From contig JBAZVI010000005.1 of assembly GCA_041660925.1 (NCBI GenBank), positions 248,001 to 312,000 of the forward strand: a stretch of DNA of 64,000 nt, written 5' to 3'. Numbering within the stretch: position 1 is the first letter of the stretch; the number at the start of each line of letters is the position of its first letter. The DNA is from Elusimicrobiota bacterium. GTDB taxonomy: Bacteria; Elusimicrobiota; Elusimicrobia; UBA1565. Shown here in pieces: positions 1 through 8,513 of this stretch. The notes below the pieces were generated by a model. The model did no database searches. It saw only the letters and a list, made by a program, of their open reading frames with translations, and had not been told where the DNA came from. The translations under genes and the position numbers were made by a program.

Positions 1-1
1 G

Positions 2-826
2 TTCCTCATCGGCTCCTGCGCCTACGCGGGGCTCTCCGCCGTCGGCCTCACCTACGTCTGCATGAAGCTTCAGGGCTGCCGCATCGATAACCGGCTCCTC
101 GTGCTGGCCGGACTCTTCGTCTTCAGTCTCCACATCATCAACCGCGTCACGGGTCAGGGAGCGGGCGGCGGTGAGAACCACCGGGCCGAGTTCGTCCAGA
201 AGCACCGTTGGTCCCTCATCGCCGCCGGGCTGGGCTCGGGCCTCGGGGCGATGGGCCTGGCCTTCTATCTCGACGCCCGTCTTTTCGCCATGGTCGCTCT
301 CTGCTGGCTGCTCGGGGCCCTCTATCCTTTCCGGCCGCTCAAGGGCCTCACGGGCCTGGTCGGATTCCCCGCCTCGCGCGACATCGTCACCGCCCTGGGC
401 TGGGGCTTCGTCTGCGCCTACCTGCCCGCGCTGCATCAGGGCATCGTCTTCACGAAGGCCAACCACCTGGCCGTCTTCTTCGTCTTCCTCCTGGTCTTCA
501 TCCGCTCCGTCATGCTGGGCATCAGCGACGTGCACAGCGACATGATCGTCGGACGCGAGAACTTCTACAAGGCCATGGGGCCGCGGACCACGCACGCGAC
601 GCTCGGGGCCATCCAGGCGCTGCTGACCGGCATCCTCGTGGCGCTGCTCGTGATGGGCTGGAAGAGCCGCCTCGTCGGAGCCCTCCTCGTCGGCGACCTC
701 CTCTTCGTCGCGGGCTCGGCCCTCTATTACGCCCGGCGACTGACCAAGGGCTTCTGGGCGGAGGCCGGGGTGGACGGGCAGTTCATGCTCCTGGCGCTCC
801 TCACCTGGCTCAGCGGCCGGATCTGA
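2..826 (+). CDS. UbiA-like prenyltransferase family membrane protein, 5' partial
   Basis: The reading frame is open from the first bases of the window, so the N-terminus lies upstream; 274 residues are visible. The protein is a chain of hydrophobic helices. It has a polar patch at INRVTGQ...ENHRAEF where UbiA enzymes carry their first Asp-rich motif, then LGALYPFRPLKG, which resembles the lYs..P..K segment, and ISDVHSDMIVGRENFYKAMG, which resembles the second D..D...G motif. UbiA proteins transfer polyprenyl groups to aromatic or lipid acceptors in the membrane. The first metal-binding motif looks degenerate, so substrate and even activity are uncertain. The stop overlaps the next start (TGATG), so the two genes are probably cotranscribed. 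It could also be another polytopic family with chance resemblance. Confidence 0.6.
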   Translation, partial: FLIGSCAYAGLSAVGLTYVCMKLQGCRIDNRLLVLAGLFVFSLHIINRVTGQGAGGGENHRAEFVQKHRWSLIAAGLGSGLGAMGLAFYLDARLFAMVALCWLLGALYPFRPLKGLTGLVGFPASRDIVTALGWGFVCAYLPALHQGIVFTKANHLAVFFVFLLVFIRSVMLGISDVHSDMIVGRENFYKAMGPRTTHATLGAIQALLTGILVALLVMGWKSRLVGALLVGDLLFVAGSALYYARRLTKGFWAEAGVDGQFMLLALLTWLSGRI

Positions 827-2277
827 TGGTCGACCTCCTTCTCAAGAACGGGCTGATCCGCACGCTGGACCCGGCGCGTCCGCTCGCCCGCAGCGTCGCC
901 TGCGCGGACGGGAGGGTCGCCGCGCTCGACGAGGATCCGCCGGCCGCGCGCGTCGTCGACCTGCAGGGCGCGACGGCCGTGCCCGGGCTCGTGGACGCCC
1001 ACGTCCACCTTCTCTGGCTCGGGAGACGGCGTCTCGAGCTCGACCTCGCGGGGGTGCGCGACGGCGTCGAGCTGCTGCGCCGCGTCGCGCAGAGGGCGCG
1101 GACCCTGCCGCCCGGCGCCTGGCTGCGCGGCGGCGGACACGAGCTGCGCGAGCCCCCGCCGGCCCGGGAGCTCTCGGAAGCCGCCGGGGGGCGGCCGGTC
1201 TGGCTGCTGCGCCGCGACCTCCACTCCGGCCTCGCCAGCACCCGCGCGCTCGAACTCGCCGGTCCCGCGCTCGCGGGGGCTCCGGCGGGGACGGTCCGCG
1301 CGGGAGGGACCTTGCTCGTCGAGGAGGCGGCGGCGCTCATGGAGCGCGTCGCGCCCCGCCCGGGGGCGCGGGAGGCCTTCCTCACCGCGCAGAAGGAGGC
1401 GCTCGCGGCGGGACTCACCGCCGTCCACGAGGCCTGGGTGGACGAGGAGTCTCTCGCGGACCTGCGGGGGATGGATGCCGACGGCGGGCTGCGTCTGCGC
1501 GTGCACGCCATGGTCCACGACGGGGACCCTGCGCGTCTGGCCGCCTTCCTGCGCGCGAACAAGCCCACCGCGGGGAAGCGGCTCGTCGTCCGGGCCGCCA
1601 AGCTCTTCCTCGACGGCTCGCTCGGCTCGCGCACCTGCTGGACCTCGGACCCGCCCCTGGGGGGGCCGCGTCTGAGCGACGCCGCCTTCTCGGAGGTCGC
1701 CCGCGCGGCGCTCGCCGGCGGCTGGCAGCTCTGCGTGCACGCCATCGGCGACCTCGCCGTGCGCCAGGCCCTCGGCGTCTACGAGCGCCTCGCGCCGCCT
1801 CCGGAGCTGCGCTGGCGCATCGAGCACCTCCAGCACGTGCACCCCTCCGACTTCCCGCGGCTTCCCCGCTGGCTCTGCTCCATCCAGCCCGGTCACTGCG
1901 CCGACGACCTCGCCGCCGCGCGGGGAGCGCTCTGCGCCGCGCTCGCGGAGGGAACGCACGCCTGGCGCCGCATGGGCCGGCTCGTCCTGGGCACCGACGC
2001 GCCCGTCGCCCCGCTCGACCCGCGCCGCACCTTCCATGGGGCCGTGACGGGGGGCGGGAGGCCGGAGACCGCCCTGCGTCCCGAGGAGGCGCTGCGCGCG
2101 ATGAGCGCCGACGCATCGTGGGCCGGCTTCTCCGAGGCCGGGATCCTCGCGCCCGCCCGGCCGGCCGACCTCACCGTGCTCGAGCGCGACTGGCTCGAGT
2201 GCCGCCCCGACGAGGTCCTCGCCGGACGCGTCCTCGGGACGGTCATCGACGGCGTCGTCGAGTGGGAGGCGGAGTGA
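826..2277 (+). CDS. YtcJ-like metal-dependent amidohydrolase
   Basis: 483 residues, typical for the YtcJ/Amidohydro_3 branch of the amidohydrolase superfamily. The N-terminal beta-sandwich part leads to the metal-binding HxH in VDAHVHLLW (His59, His61). Further landmarks are AKLFLDGSLGSRT, which includes the Lys that is carboxylated in this family, CVHAIGD and IEHLQHV (metal-ligand His residues), and GTDAPVAPLDP (the catalytic Asp region). The C-terminal strand segment with PADLTVLERD closes the sandwich. Members hydrolyse amide or ester bonds of mostly unknown cytoplasmic substrates. There is no signal peptide. The start ATG overlaps the upstream stop. NagA was considered because a SIS gene follows, but the motifs match YtcJ better. 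Confidence 0.88.
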   Translation: MVDLLLKNGLIRTLDPARPLARSVACADGRVAALDEDPPAARVVDLQGATAVPGLVDAHVHLLWLGRRRLELDLAGVRDGVELLRRVAQRARTLPPGAWLRGGGHELREPPPARELSEAAGGRPVWLLRRDLHSGLASTRALELAGPALAGAPAGTVRAGGTLLVEEAAALMERVAPRPGAREAFLTAQKEALAAGLTAVHEAWVDEESLADLRGMDADGGLRLRVHAMVHDGDPARLAAFLRANKPTAGKRLVVRAAKLFLDGSLGSRTCWTSDPPLGGPRLSDAAFSEVARAALAGGWQLCVHAIGDLAVRQALGVYERLAPPPELRWRIEHLQHVHPSDFPRLPRWLCSIQPGHCADDLAAARGALCAALAEGTHAWRRMGRLVLGTDAPVAPLDPRRTFHGAVTGGGRPETALRPEEALRAMSADASWAGFSEAGILAPARPADLTVLERDWLECRPDEVLAGRVLGTVIDGVVEWEAE

Positions 2278-2357
2278 TCGGTCCCCGGGTCTTCGCTCTC
2301 CTCATCGTCGGGGCGCTGCGGCTTCGCCGGCGGTTGCGCCGGTGAAGGCCCTTCTGC

Positions 2358-2363
2358 TACAAA
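2358..2363 (+). promoter_or_regulatory. Candidate -10 box for the SIS gene
   Basis: TACAAA ends 7 nt before the ATG at 2371. A weak TTGCGC lies at 2334-2339, 18 nt upstream. If used, transcription would start at or next to the start codon. The 93-nt gap before 2371 holds nothing else I recognise. Confidence 0.35.
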
Positions 2364-2370
2364 CTCGGGG

Positions 2371-3402
2371 ATGAGCGGCAAAGCCCCCGGCTTCTGGATG
2401 CGCGCGGAGATCGGCGAACAGCCCGAGGTCGTCGCGCGCGTGCTCGAGTACGAGCGGCCCTCGGCCGAGCGGCTCGCGGCCGAACTCCGGCGGCGCAAGA
2501 CCCGCTTCGCCGTGCTCGCCGCGCGCGGAACCTCCGACCACGCCGCGACGGTCGGCAAGTATCTCTTCGGCTGCGAGCTCGGGGTTCCCGCCGCGCTCGC
2601 CGCGCCCTCGATCTCCACTCTCTACGGGAAGCCGCTGCGCCTCAAGGGGACCGTCGTCCTCGGGGTGAGCCAGTCGGGCCGCTCCACCGACATCCTCGAG
2701 TACCTGCGCGCCGCGCGTCGTGCCGGGGCGGTGACGGTCGCGGTGACCAACGACCCGGACTCGCCGATGGCGCACGCCGCCGCCCACCTCCTTCAACTGC
2801 GGGCCGGCCCCGAGCGCAGCGTGGCCGCCACGAAGACCTTCACCGCCCAACTCGCCGCGCTCTATCTGCTCGCCGCCTGCTGGCGCGGCGGCCGGCGCGG
2901 CTCCGAGCTCCTGCGCGCGGCGAAGACCGCGCCGCGCGCGATGCGCGCCGCGCTCGCGCGCGAGGGAGAAGTGAGGGAGGCGATGCGCCAGGCGCGGACG
3001 CTCGAGCGCTGCGCGGTCATCGGCCGCGGCTTCGTCTATCCGGTGGCGCTCGAGACCGCGCTCAAGTTCAAGGAAGCGGCGGGGGTGTTCGCCGAGGGGG
3101 CCTCCGCCGCCGATTTCCTGCACGGACCCATCGCCATGGCCCGCAGCCAGGCCGGCGCACGCTTCCGGGCGCTGCTGCTCATGAGCCGCGGGCCGGGGCT
3201 GCCGTCGACGCGCCGCGTCGAGAAGCGCCTCATGGAAGCCGGCGTGAAGACGCTGCGATTCGGGCCGCCGTCCTGCCCGGACATCCTCGCGCCCTTCCCT
3301 CTCGCCGTCCTCGGCCAGCTCGCCGCGCTCCACCTCGCCCTGCTCAAGGGGCGCAATCCGGATGTCCCGGATGGATTGAGTAAGGTGACGAAGACGAGAT
3401 GA
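2371..3402 (+). CDS. SIS-domain protein, GlmS-isomerase-like sugar-phosphate enzyme
   Basis: 343 residues with two SIS domains and no glutaminase domain. The first has AARGTSDHAATVGKYLF, GVSQSGRSTDIL (phosphosugar-binding loop) and AVTNDPDSPMA; the segment ERSVAATKTFTAQ matches the conserved S.AATK(S/T)(F/Y)T of GlmS-type isomerase domains. The second carries RGFVYPVALETALKFKEA and AEGASAADFLHGPIAM, the K.KE/GP hallmark. Such stand-alone proteins include GlcN-6-P deaminase type II (NagB-II) and related ketose/aldose isomerases or deglycases in amino-sugar metabolism; the exact reaction cannot be assigned. It is cytoplasmic. It is convergent with the MscS gene, with a bidirectional terminator between them. 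Confidence 0.85.
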   Translation: MSGKAPGFWMRAEIGEQPEVVARVLEYERPSAERLAAELRRRKTRFAVLAARGTSDHAATVGKYLFGCELGVPAALAAPSISTLYGKPLRLKGTVVLGVSQSGRSTDILEYLRAARRAGAVTVAVTNDPDSPMAHAAAHLLQLRAGPERSVAATKTFTAQLAALYLLAACWRGGRRGSELLRAAKTAPRAMRAALAREGEVREAMRQARTLERCAVIGRGFVYPVALETALKFKEAAGVFAEGASAADFLHGPIAMARSQAGARFRALLLMSRGPGLPSTRRVEKRLMEAGVKTLRFGPPSCPDILAPFPLAVLGQLAALHLALLKGRNPDVPDGLSKVTKTR

Positions 3403-3406
3403 ATCC

Positions 3407-3445
3407 TCAACTCCCTTCCCTGCGGGGAAGGGCTGGGAAGGGGGG
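3407..3445 (+). repeat. REP-like palindromic repeat copy 1
   Basis: The element begins CTCAACTCCC, has a core CCCTTCCC-tgc-GGGGAAGGG and a purine-rich tail. It is the inverted partner of the copy at 3490-3540, and together they flank the terminator hairpin. Confidence 0.6.
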
Positions 3446-3456
3446 AGCTTTAAAAC

Positions 3457-3482
3457 AGAAGGCCCGCTTATGCGGGCCTTCT
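3457..3482 (+). terminator. Bidirectional terminator hairpin
   Basis: Perfect 11-bp stem AGAAGGCCCGC / GCGGGCCTTCT with a TTAT loop. It is followed by TGTTGTG on the plus strand and by GTTTTAAAG on the minus strand. It lies between the convergent SIS and MscS genes and can serve both. Confidence 0.8.
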
Positions 3483-3489
3483 TGTTGTG

Positions 3490-3540
3490 GGAGCCCCCTC
3501 CCCCTTCACCCCCTCCCGCAGGAGGGGGAGTTAAGGAAGG
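3490..3540 (-). repeat. REP-like palindromic repeat copy 2 (inverted)
   Basis: Read on the minus strand it starts TCCTTAACTCCCCC, has a CTCC-TGC-GGGAG core and continues GGGGGTGAAGGGGGAGGGGG. This aligns with copy 1 in opposite orientation, so the two form a BIME-like inverted pair. Confidence 0.6.
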
Positions 3541-3556
3541 GTGCAGTGCGTGCTGA

Positions 3557-4609
3557 TTATCCTCTGATAGCGACCCCCGCCACCGCAGCGAGCTGCACCC
3601 CTTCCTTCTGCAGACGCTCGAGCAGTGCCAGGTCCACCGCCTGCTGGGCGTCCATAAAAGCCCCGTAGTCCGGGCTCTCCACGTAGTAGACCGCCTCGAA
3701 GAGCAGGCCGGTCTCGCCGAGACCGCACAGATGCGCGCGGTCGAAGGTCGCGCGCGGGACGGCGGCGACGACCTCGCGCGCGAAGCCGGGCACGGCGGCG
3801 GCCTTCGCATGCGGAGTCGCGTGGGCGACACGGAACTGCAGGACGACGCGGCGGCGGCGCATCTCCTGGAAGTTCGAGAGGGGGCTGGAGGTGAGATCCT
3901 TGTTGGGGACGACGAGCAGCTCCCCGCCGAGGCTGCGCAGGCGGGTCGTCTTGATCCCCACATGCTCGACGGTCCCCGAGAGCGTCCCGCTCGTGATGAA
4001 GTCCCCGAGCCGGAACGGCCGGTCCATGAAGATGACGAAGGAGGAGAAGAGGTCCCCGAGGATCTGCTGGGCCGCCAGCGCGACGGCGACGCCGCCGATG
4101 CCGAGCCCGGCGACCACCGTCGAGATGTTGATGCCGAGGTTGTCGAGGACGAAGACGCCTGCGCCGATCCAGACGACGATGTTGAGGAGCAGGCGCAGGC
4201 TCTGCATCGCCGAGGCGGAGCCGGGGTCCTTGGGGTCGCGGCCGACGGCCTTGCCCAGACCGTAGGAGACGGCGGCCTGCAGCAGGGTCACCGCGCGCCA
4301 GGAGAGGACGAGCACGAAGACGAGGTGGAGGGCTTTGTCGAAGCCGCCGCTCAGGCGAAGGCCGCGGCTGGCGACGTAGAGCGCGACCAGGTGGTATTCG
4401 GGGGAGCGGATCTTCCCGAGCAGGTCGACGAGGAAGTCGTCGAGATCCGTCTCGGTCTTCTCCGCGATGGCTTTCAGGTGGCGCACGACGACGTAGCGGA
4501 CGGCGTAGATCGCGGCGAGCACGGCGAGGAAGGTGCCGAGCGAGGTCAGCCAGGTGGAGAGGTCGTTGCCCAGAAAGGTGTTTGCGAGGAGGGGAGAGAG
4601 GTCGTTCAT
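3557..4609 (-). CDS. MscS-family mechanosensitive ion channel
   Basis: 350 residues. Three N-terminal membrane segments lead into the pore-lining helix and Gly/Ala-rich turn LGIGGVAVALAAQQILGDLFSSF, then IFMDRPFRLGDFI and GTVEHVGIKTTRLRSLGGELLVVPNKDL, the beta domain signature of MscS. An alpha/beta C-terminal domain follows. These channels open under membrane tension and release solutes during hypo-osmotic shock from the inner membrane. The length is slightly above that of E. coli MscS. TATACT lies 6 nt upstream of the ATG, so the mRNA is probably leaderless. I am confident of the family; the ion preference is unknown. Confidence 0.93.
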   Translation of the reverse strand: MNDLSPLLANTFLGNDLSTWLTSLGTFLAVLAAIYAVRYVVVRHLKAIAEKTETDLDDFLVDLLGKIRSPEYHLVALYVASRGLRLSGGFDKALHLVFVLVLSWRAVTLLQAAVSYGLGKAVGRDPKDPGSASAMQSLRLLLNIVVWIGAGVFVLDNLGINISTVVAGLGIGGVAVALAAQQILGDLFSSFVIFMDRPFRLGDFITSGTLSGTVEHVGIKTTRLRSLGGELLVVPNKDLTSSPLSNFQEMRRRRVVLQFRVAHATPHAKAAAVPGFAREVVAAVPRATFDRAHLCGLGETGLLFEAVYYVESPDYGAFMDAQQAVDLALLERLQKEGVQLAAVAGVAIRG

Positions 4610-4615
4610 ATCGGG

Positions 4616-4621
4616 AGTATA
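4616..4621 (-). promoter_or_regulatory. -10 box of the mscS-like gene, leaderless arrangement
   Basis: On the minus strand TATACT is separated from the ATG by 6 nt. A possible -35 (TTCAGG) lies 18 nt further upstream. No Shine-Dalgarno sequence fits between the box and the start. Confidence 0.55.
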
Positions 4622-4753
4622 GGAAATCGGTTCACCCTACCTGAACTCCCCACCCCTGCCCCTCGCCGCCGCGGCCATAGCCGCGCCGGGACCGGGCATT
4701 GCGGAAGCTAATAGCCCGGACTCCCGATGGGGAAGGGAGTGTTGGAAGAACGT

Positions 4754-7700
4754 CTACTTATGGGTCGCTTCGCCTATTTGGCCCGCGATGTCGACCTGGG
4801 GCTGCTTGAGGACGGAGGTCGGCAGGCCGGGCAGGCGCTTGGGCGCGCGCCAGAAGGCCGCGGTGGCGATGAGGTAGGCCGCGCCGCAGACGGCGAGGAG
4901 CGGAGGCAGGACCGGGGAGAGCGAGGCCGCGACCATCGAGATGAGGCCGTAGCCCACGGAGATGGCGGTGTTCGAGAAGGAGCCCTGGATGCCGACGAGC
5001 TGCCCGATCTGGTCCTGCTTCGCGTTGGCCTGGAAGTAGCTGTTGAGCGAGACGAAGCCGGGGCCGTAGAACATGCCGATGGCGAGCAGGCTGATCATGA
5101 CCGCCGTGGGGACGGTGATGAAGGGGAAGAGCCCGGTGGTCCAGACGAGGAAGGGGAACCAGACCGCGGCGAAGCCGACGCCGAAGAACTTGATCCAGCC
5201 GCGGTTGCTCAGGTTCGAGGCCAGGCGCACGAGGCCGGCGGCCGCGAGGCCGGCGGCGGCCGCCGCGAGCGCGCTGCCGGGCACCACGCGGGTGAAAACC
5301 CAGGCGGCGGCGAGGGTGACGACCGCGGCCTGGATGAGCCGCTCGCCCGGGATGCGCCCGAGCAGCGGGAGGCGGATGGTCGGGAGCTTGGCCTGTGCGG
5401 AGGTGGAGATGAGGTTTCCGAAGAAGAGCGCTCCGGTGAACTGTCCGAGCAGCATGCCCTTGGCCGCCGAACCCACCAGGAACTCCGCCATGATGGGGAG
5501 CAGGAAGGACTGCAGCGGGTAGAGCATGAGCGCGGTGAGCGCGACATAGAGCATCGCGGTGCGCAGGCGCAGCCGGTTCGCTTTCAGGGCGGAGGCGGCC
5601 TTGGCCGCGTCGGCCGTGCGGCCCTCGGTCTGCGCCTTCGCGAGCTCCGCCTCCAGCGTCTTCTCCTGGGCGGAGGGCTCGCGGCCCTCTCCGCGCCAGA
5701 GGGCCCGGAAGCTCGAGGTGCGGGTGATCCAGTAGACGAGAGCGGCCGTGATGGGGAGCGTGGACTTGAGGAAGACCGTGGCGAAGCCCGGCAGGGTCAT
5801 GACGCCGGAGAGGGCCGCGATGATGGGCGCCGAGTAGATGTAGAGCGCCGCTCCGATCGCGAGCAGGACGGCGGGCAGGGCGTTGGCCTTCGCCCACCCG
5901 AGGGCCGAAGCCGTGCGAGAGGGCGCGGGCTTCTCCACGGGCGCCGCGGGGTTCGCCGCGGTCTCGTTCTTCGTGTTGGGCATCGTGAACCAGATGATGG
6001 GCAGCACGAGGAAGGCGTTGGCGGCGGCCGAGAGCAGGAAGGCGATGCCGGGGGCCCACTTGTCGACGACCTGGCCGACGCCGAAGATGAGGCCGAGCAG
6101 GACCTGGATGGCGAGGTAGTTCATCCAGGTCAGGCCGTTGACGGTGCCCAGGTGCTTGGGGCCCGCCAGGCGCTTGACGTAGGCGTTCTCCGTCGTCATC
6201 GTCGAGGAGAGCATCCAGCCGTTGGCGAAGGAGGCGACGAGCAGGGTCCAGAAGTTGAGGATGCCGAAGTAGGCGAGCGCGGGGAGCACGAGGCTCATCA
6301 CGACGCGTACGAGGGTGTTGAGCGCCATCGAGTTGCGCGCGGAGAGGCGGTCGACGAGCACGCCGTTGAGCGGACCGGTGGCGATGGCCGCCAGCGGCCC
6401 CAGGGCCATCAGGGCCCCGTAGCCGGCCCAGCCCACGGCGGGGACGGCGATGAAGGGGTAGGCGATCGTGGTGAGGATGAAGAAGGAGATGGAGACGGTG
6501 CGCTGGGCGAAGAGGCCGAAGACGGCCTTGCGGTTCATCCCGTCGACGCCGGTCTTCCCGAGCGCGCCGAGGACCTCCATCGAGCCCGCATGCCCGTCCT
6601 TCGGCATGACGAAGAGGTTGTCGACGCGCGGGTCGGCCTTGCCGCCGACCGAGAGGGCCATGGCGCCGGGAGCGCCCTTGAGCATGTTGCGGTCGGTGTT
6701 CCGGGCCTCGAAGAACTGGTCGCCGACGATGAGCGTCTTCGCCGCGGAGACGGACCTTTCCGGGATGCGGCGCAGGAGGCTGGCGAGCCGCGCGAGCGGG
6801 CGGCCGGAGAGGCCGAGCCGCACGACGTCGCCCATGCGATCGACGAAGGAGAGATGCGCGCGCAGCCAGCTCACGCCGATGCCCTTGTCGATCTTGGAGA
6901 GGGTGAGGTAGGGCTCGTCCTTGGCCGGGTCCTTCGCCTGGCGGCCCAGCACCTCGACCTCGATGCCGCGGGCCTTCAGCTCCTTTTCCATCAGGAGGGC
7001 CGCGTCGGTCACCTGCGCCTTCGTGAGCTCGAGCGGCAGGCCGCGGAAGTAGGTGTAGGAGGTGAATTCCTCGGCCTTGCCCTTCGCCCGGCCGTAGCGG
7101 GCCTCGACGACGGCCGCCGCGGCGGTCACGGCGTCCTTCTCCTTCGCGGTCCACTCGACCTTCTGCTCGTCGAGGAGGACGGCCTTCCCGGCTCGGTCGA
7201 AGACGAACATGCGCGTGCCGCGGCTCGACTGCATCGTGAGCGCGGCCTTCTGCGCGGGGGTCAGCGTCTCGAGCGAGTCGAGGATGGTCGTGTCGCCCTT
7301 GTCGCTCGTGTCGGGGCGGTCGGTCAGGATGTGGGTGTGGACGCCCGCGTCGGAGGCGGCCTTCAGCGCGGCCGCGGTCTCGGGCGAGGCCTTGCCCTTC
7401 CAGGGCTCGAGGGTGTCGTCGAAGTCGAAGATGGCGAGCTCGGGTTTGTCGAGCGCAAGCTTGGCGAGCACCTGGTCGGCGTGGGCGCGGCTCATCGGGC
7501 GCAGGCTGAGGATGACGCCCGTTCCCGCGAGGGCCCGCAGCGCGGCGCGGTGGACCTCGTAGTCGGCGGCGCCGCCCTCGGGGTTCGCGGCCGCGACGCG
7601 GCGCAGGCTGTCGGGGACCCCCGCGTCCCCGCTCTTCGCGATGGAGGCGACGGCCTCCTTGCGCTCCGCCTCGGGTCGAGCCGCGTCGACGGCCACGGCT

Positions 7701-8374
7701 TCGAGGTCGGGGAGCGCGAGGGCCTTGAGGACGGGGATCTGCGAGGAGTCGGCTGCGGAGACCGCGGCGCGCGGTCCGTGCTCCTCTCGCGCCGTCCCTT
7801 CGGCGCTAAGGCCCGCCGAAGGGAGCTCGGCGTCTTCGGCGCCGCGGCGGACGCCGGTGAAGAGGGCGTCGAGGGTCGAGCGCTTATCGGAGGGGTTCTG
7901 CGCTTGGCCCAGCTCGCGGGTCCCGGTCTCGAGGGTCTCGCGCGCGGTCGGGGCCGCGACGGGCGCGGCGCCGGGGACCGCCGCCTGGGCCGCCGCGTTC
8001 CGCTGGACGAAGGCCTTCGGCGCGAGCGCGGGGATGTTCGCCGTCGCGGCCGGCTTCGGCGTCGCGGCCGCCGCATTCGGGACGAGCTTCGCGGCGCCGG
8101 CGTTCTGCTGGATCGCCGGCAGAGGCAGCGCGAGCGAGGGGAGGATCGGGAGGGCGAGCGGGGCGGTCTGGAGGGCGTTGACCGCGCCGGGAGCGACGTT
8201 CGCGGCGACGGGGGCGACGACCGGGACGGCGGAGGCGTTGGAACCGGTCTGCCCGGTGTTGACGGTCTGGGCGAAGACCGTGAGGGCCTGCGGCCCCGGC
8301 GCGAGGACGAGGAGGAGCGCGGCGAGACTCGCCGCGAGCGCCCTGTTCGCCATGCGTCGGAGTTTGGACTCCAT
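4754..8374 (-). CDS. Exported HAD phosphatase-MFS transporter fusion
   Basis: 1206 residues. The ATG at 8374 is preferred over an in-frame GTG at 8386 because AGAGGAG sits just upstream of it. Domain order: hydrophobic signal or anchor (about 12-36, ending LAPGPQALTVFAQT), an Ala/Pro/Val-rich linker, a short HEAT-like helical stretch (about 215-285), a HAD domain, then an MFS core from about residue 640. The HAD domain has AIFDFDDTLEPW (Asp317 and Asp319 as nucleophile and acid), HILTDRPD (motif II) and TLIVGDQFFEARNTD (motif IV), so it should be catalytically competent. The MFS part has 12 or more membrane helices and ends FWRAPKRLPGLP. A paralogue without the HAD domain is at 19085-21526. 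I infer a membrane transporter with a coupled phosphatase; the substrate is unknown. The side of the membrane on which the HAD domain lies is unresolved. Confidence 0.85.
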   Translation of the reverse strand: MESKLRRMANRALAASLAALLLVLAPGPQALTVFAQTVNTGQTGSNASAVPVVAPVAANVAPGAVNALQTAPLALPILPSLALPLPAIQQNAGAAKLVPNAAAATPKPAATANIPALAPKAFVQRNAAAQAAVPGAAPVAAPTARETLETGTRELGQAQNPSDKRSTLDALFTGVRRGAEDAELPSAGLSAEGTAREEHGPRAAVSAADSSQIPVLKALALPDLEAVAVDAARPEAERKEAVASIAKSGDAGVPDSLRRVAAANPEGGAADYEVHRAALRALAGTGVILSLRPMSRAHADQVLAKLALDKPELAIFDFDDTLEPWKGKASPETAAALKAASDAGVHTHILTDRPDTSDKGDTTILDSLETLTPAQKAALTMQSSRGTRMFVFDRAGKAVLLDEQKVEWTAKEKDAVTAAAAVVEARYGRAKGKAEEFTSYTYFRGLPLELTKAQVTDAALLMEKELKARGIEVEVLGRQAKDPAKDEPYLTLSKIDKGIGVSWLRAHLSFVDRMGDVVRLGLSGRPLARLASLLRRIPERSVSAAKTLIVGDQFFEARNTDRNMLKGAPGAMALSVGGKADPRVDNLFVMPKDGHAGSMEVLGALGKTGVDGMNRKAVFGLFAQRTVSISFFILTTIAYPFIAVPAVGWAGYGALMALGPLAAIATGPLNGVLVDRLSARNSMALNTLVRVVMSLVLPALAYFGILNFWTLLVASFANGWMLSSTMTTENAYVKRLAGPKHLGTVNGLTWMNYLAIQVLLGLIFGVGQVVDKWAPGIAFLLSAAANAFLVLPIIWFTMPNTKNETAANPAAPVEKPAPSRTASALGWAKANALPAVLLAIGAALYIYSAPIIAALSGVMTLPGFATVFLKSTLPITAALVYWITRTSSFRALWRGEGREPSAQEKTLEAELAKAQTEGRTADAAKAASALKANRLRLRTAMLYVALTALMLYPLQSFLLPIMAEFLVGSAAKGMLLGQFTGALFFGNLISTSAQAKLPTIRLPLLGRIPGERLIQAAVVTLAAAWVFTRVVPGSALAAAAAGLAAAGLVRLASNLSNRGWIKFFGVGFAAVWFPFLVWTTGLFPFITVPTAVMISLLAIGMFYGPGFVSLNSYFQANAKQDQIGQLVGIQGSFSNTAISVGYGLISMVAASLSPVLPPLLAVCGAAYLIATAAFWRAPKRLPGLPTSVLKQPQVDIAGQIGEATHK

Positions 8375-8448
8375 GGCTCCTCTCACTATAGTGTAGCCCG
8401 TCTCCGAGCCCCCGCCTGGGTCGAAGGACTCGACGCAGCGACGCAGAA

Positions 8449-8468
8449 GGCCCAGGTCAGGCTGGGCC
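8449..8468 (-). terminator. Probable terminator of the HEAT gene
   Basis: Stem GGCCCAG / CTGGGCC with a 6-nt loop, followed on the minus strand by TTCTGCG. It lies 46 nt past the stop of the HEAT gene. The U-tract is weak. Confidence 0.45.
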
Positions 8469-8513
8469 CTCTAGGGGAGTATGAAAGACATACATCCCGC
8501 GCGCAAGGGGAGG

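Noticed and set aside
826..3402. NagA-NagB pair for amino-sugar use
   Set aside because: The SIS protein could be NagB-II-like, but the hydrolase matches YtcJ and not NagA, and the genes are not overlapping.
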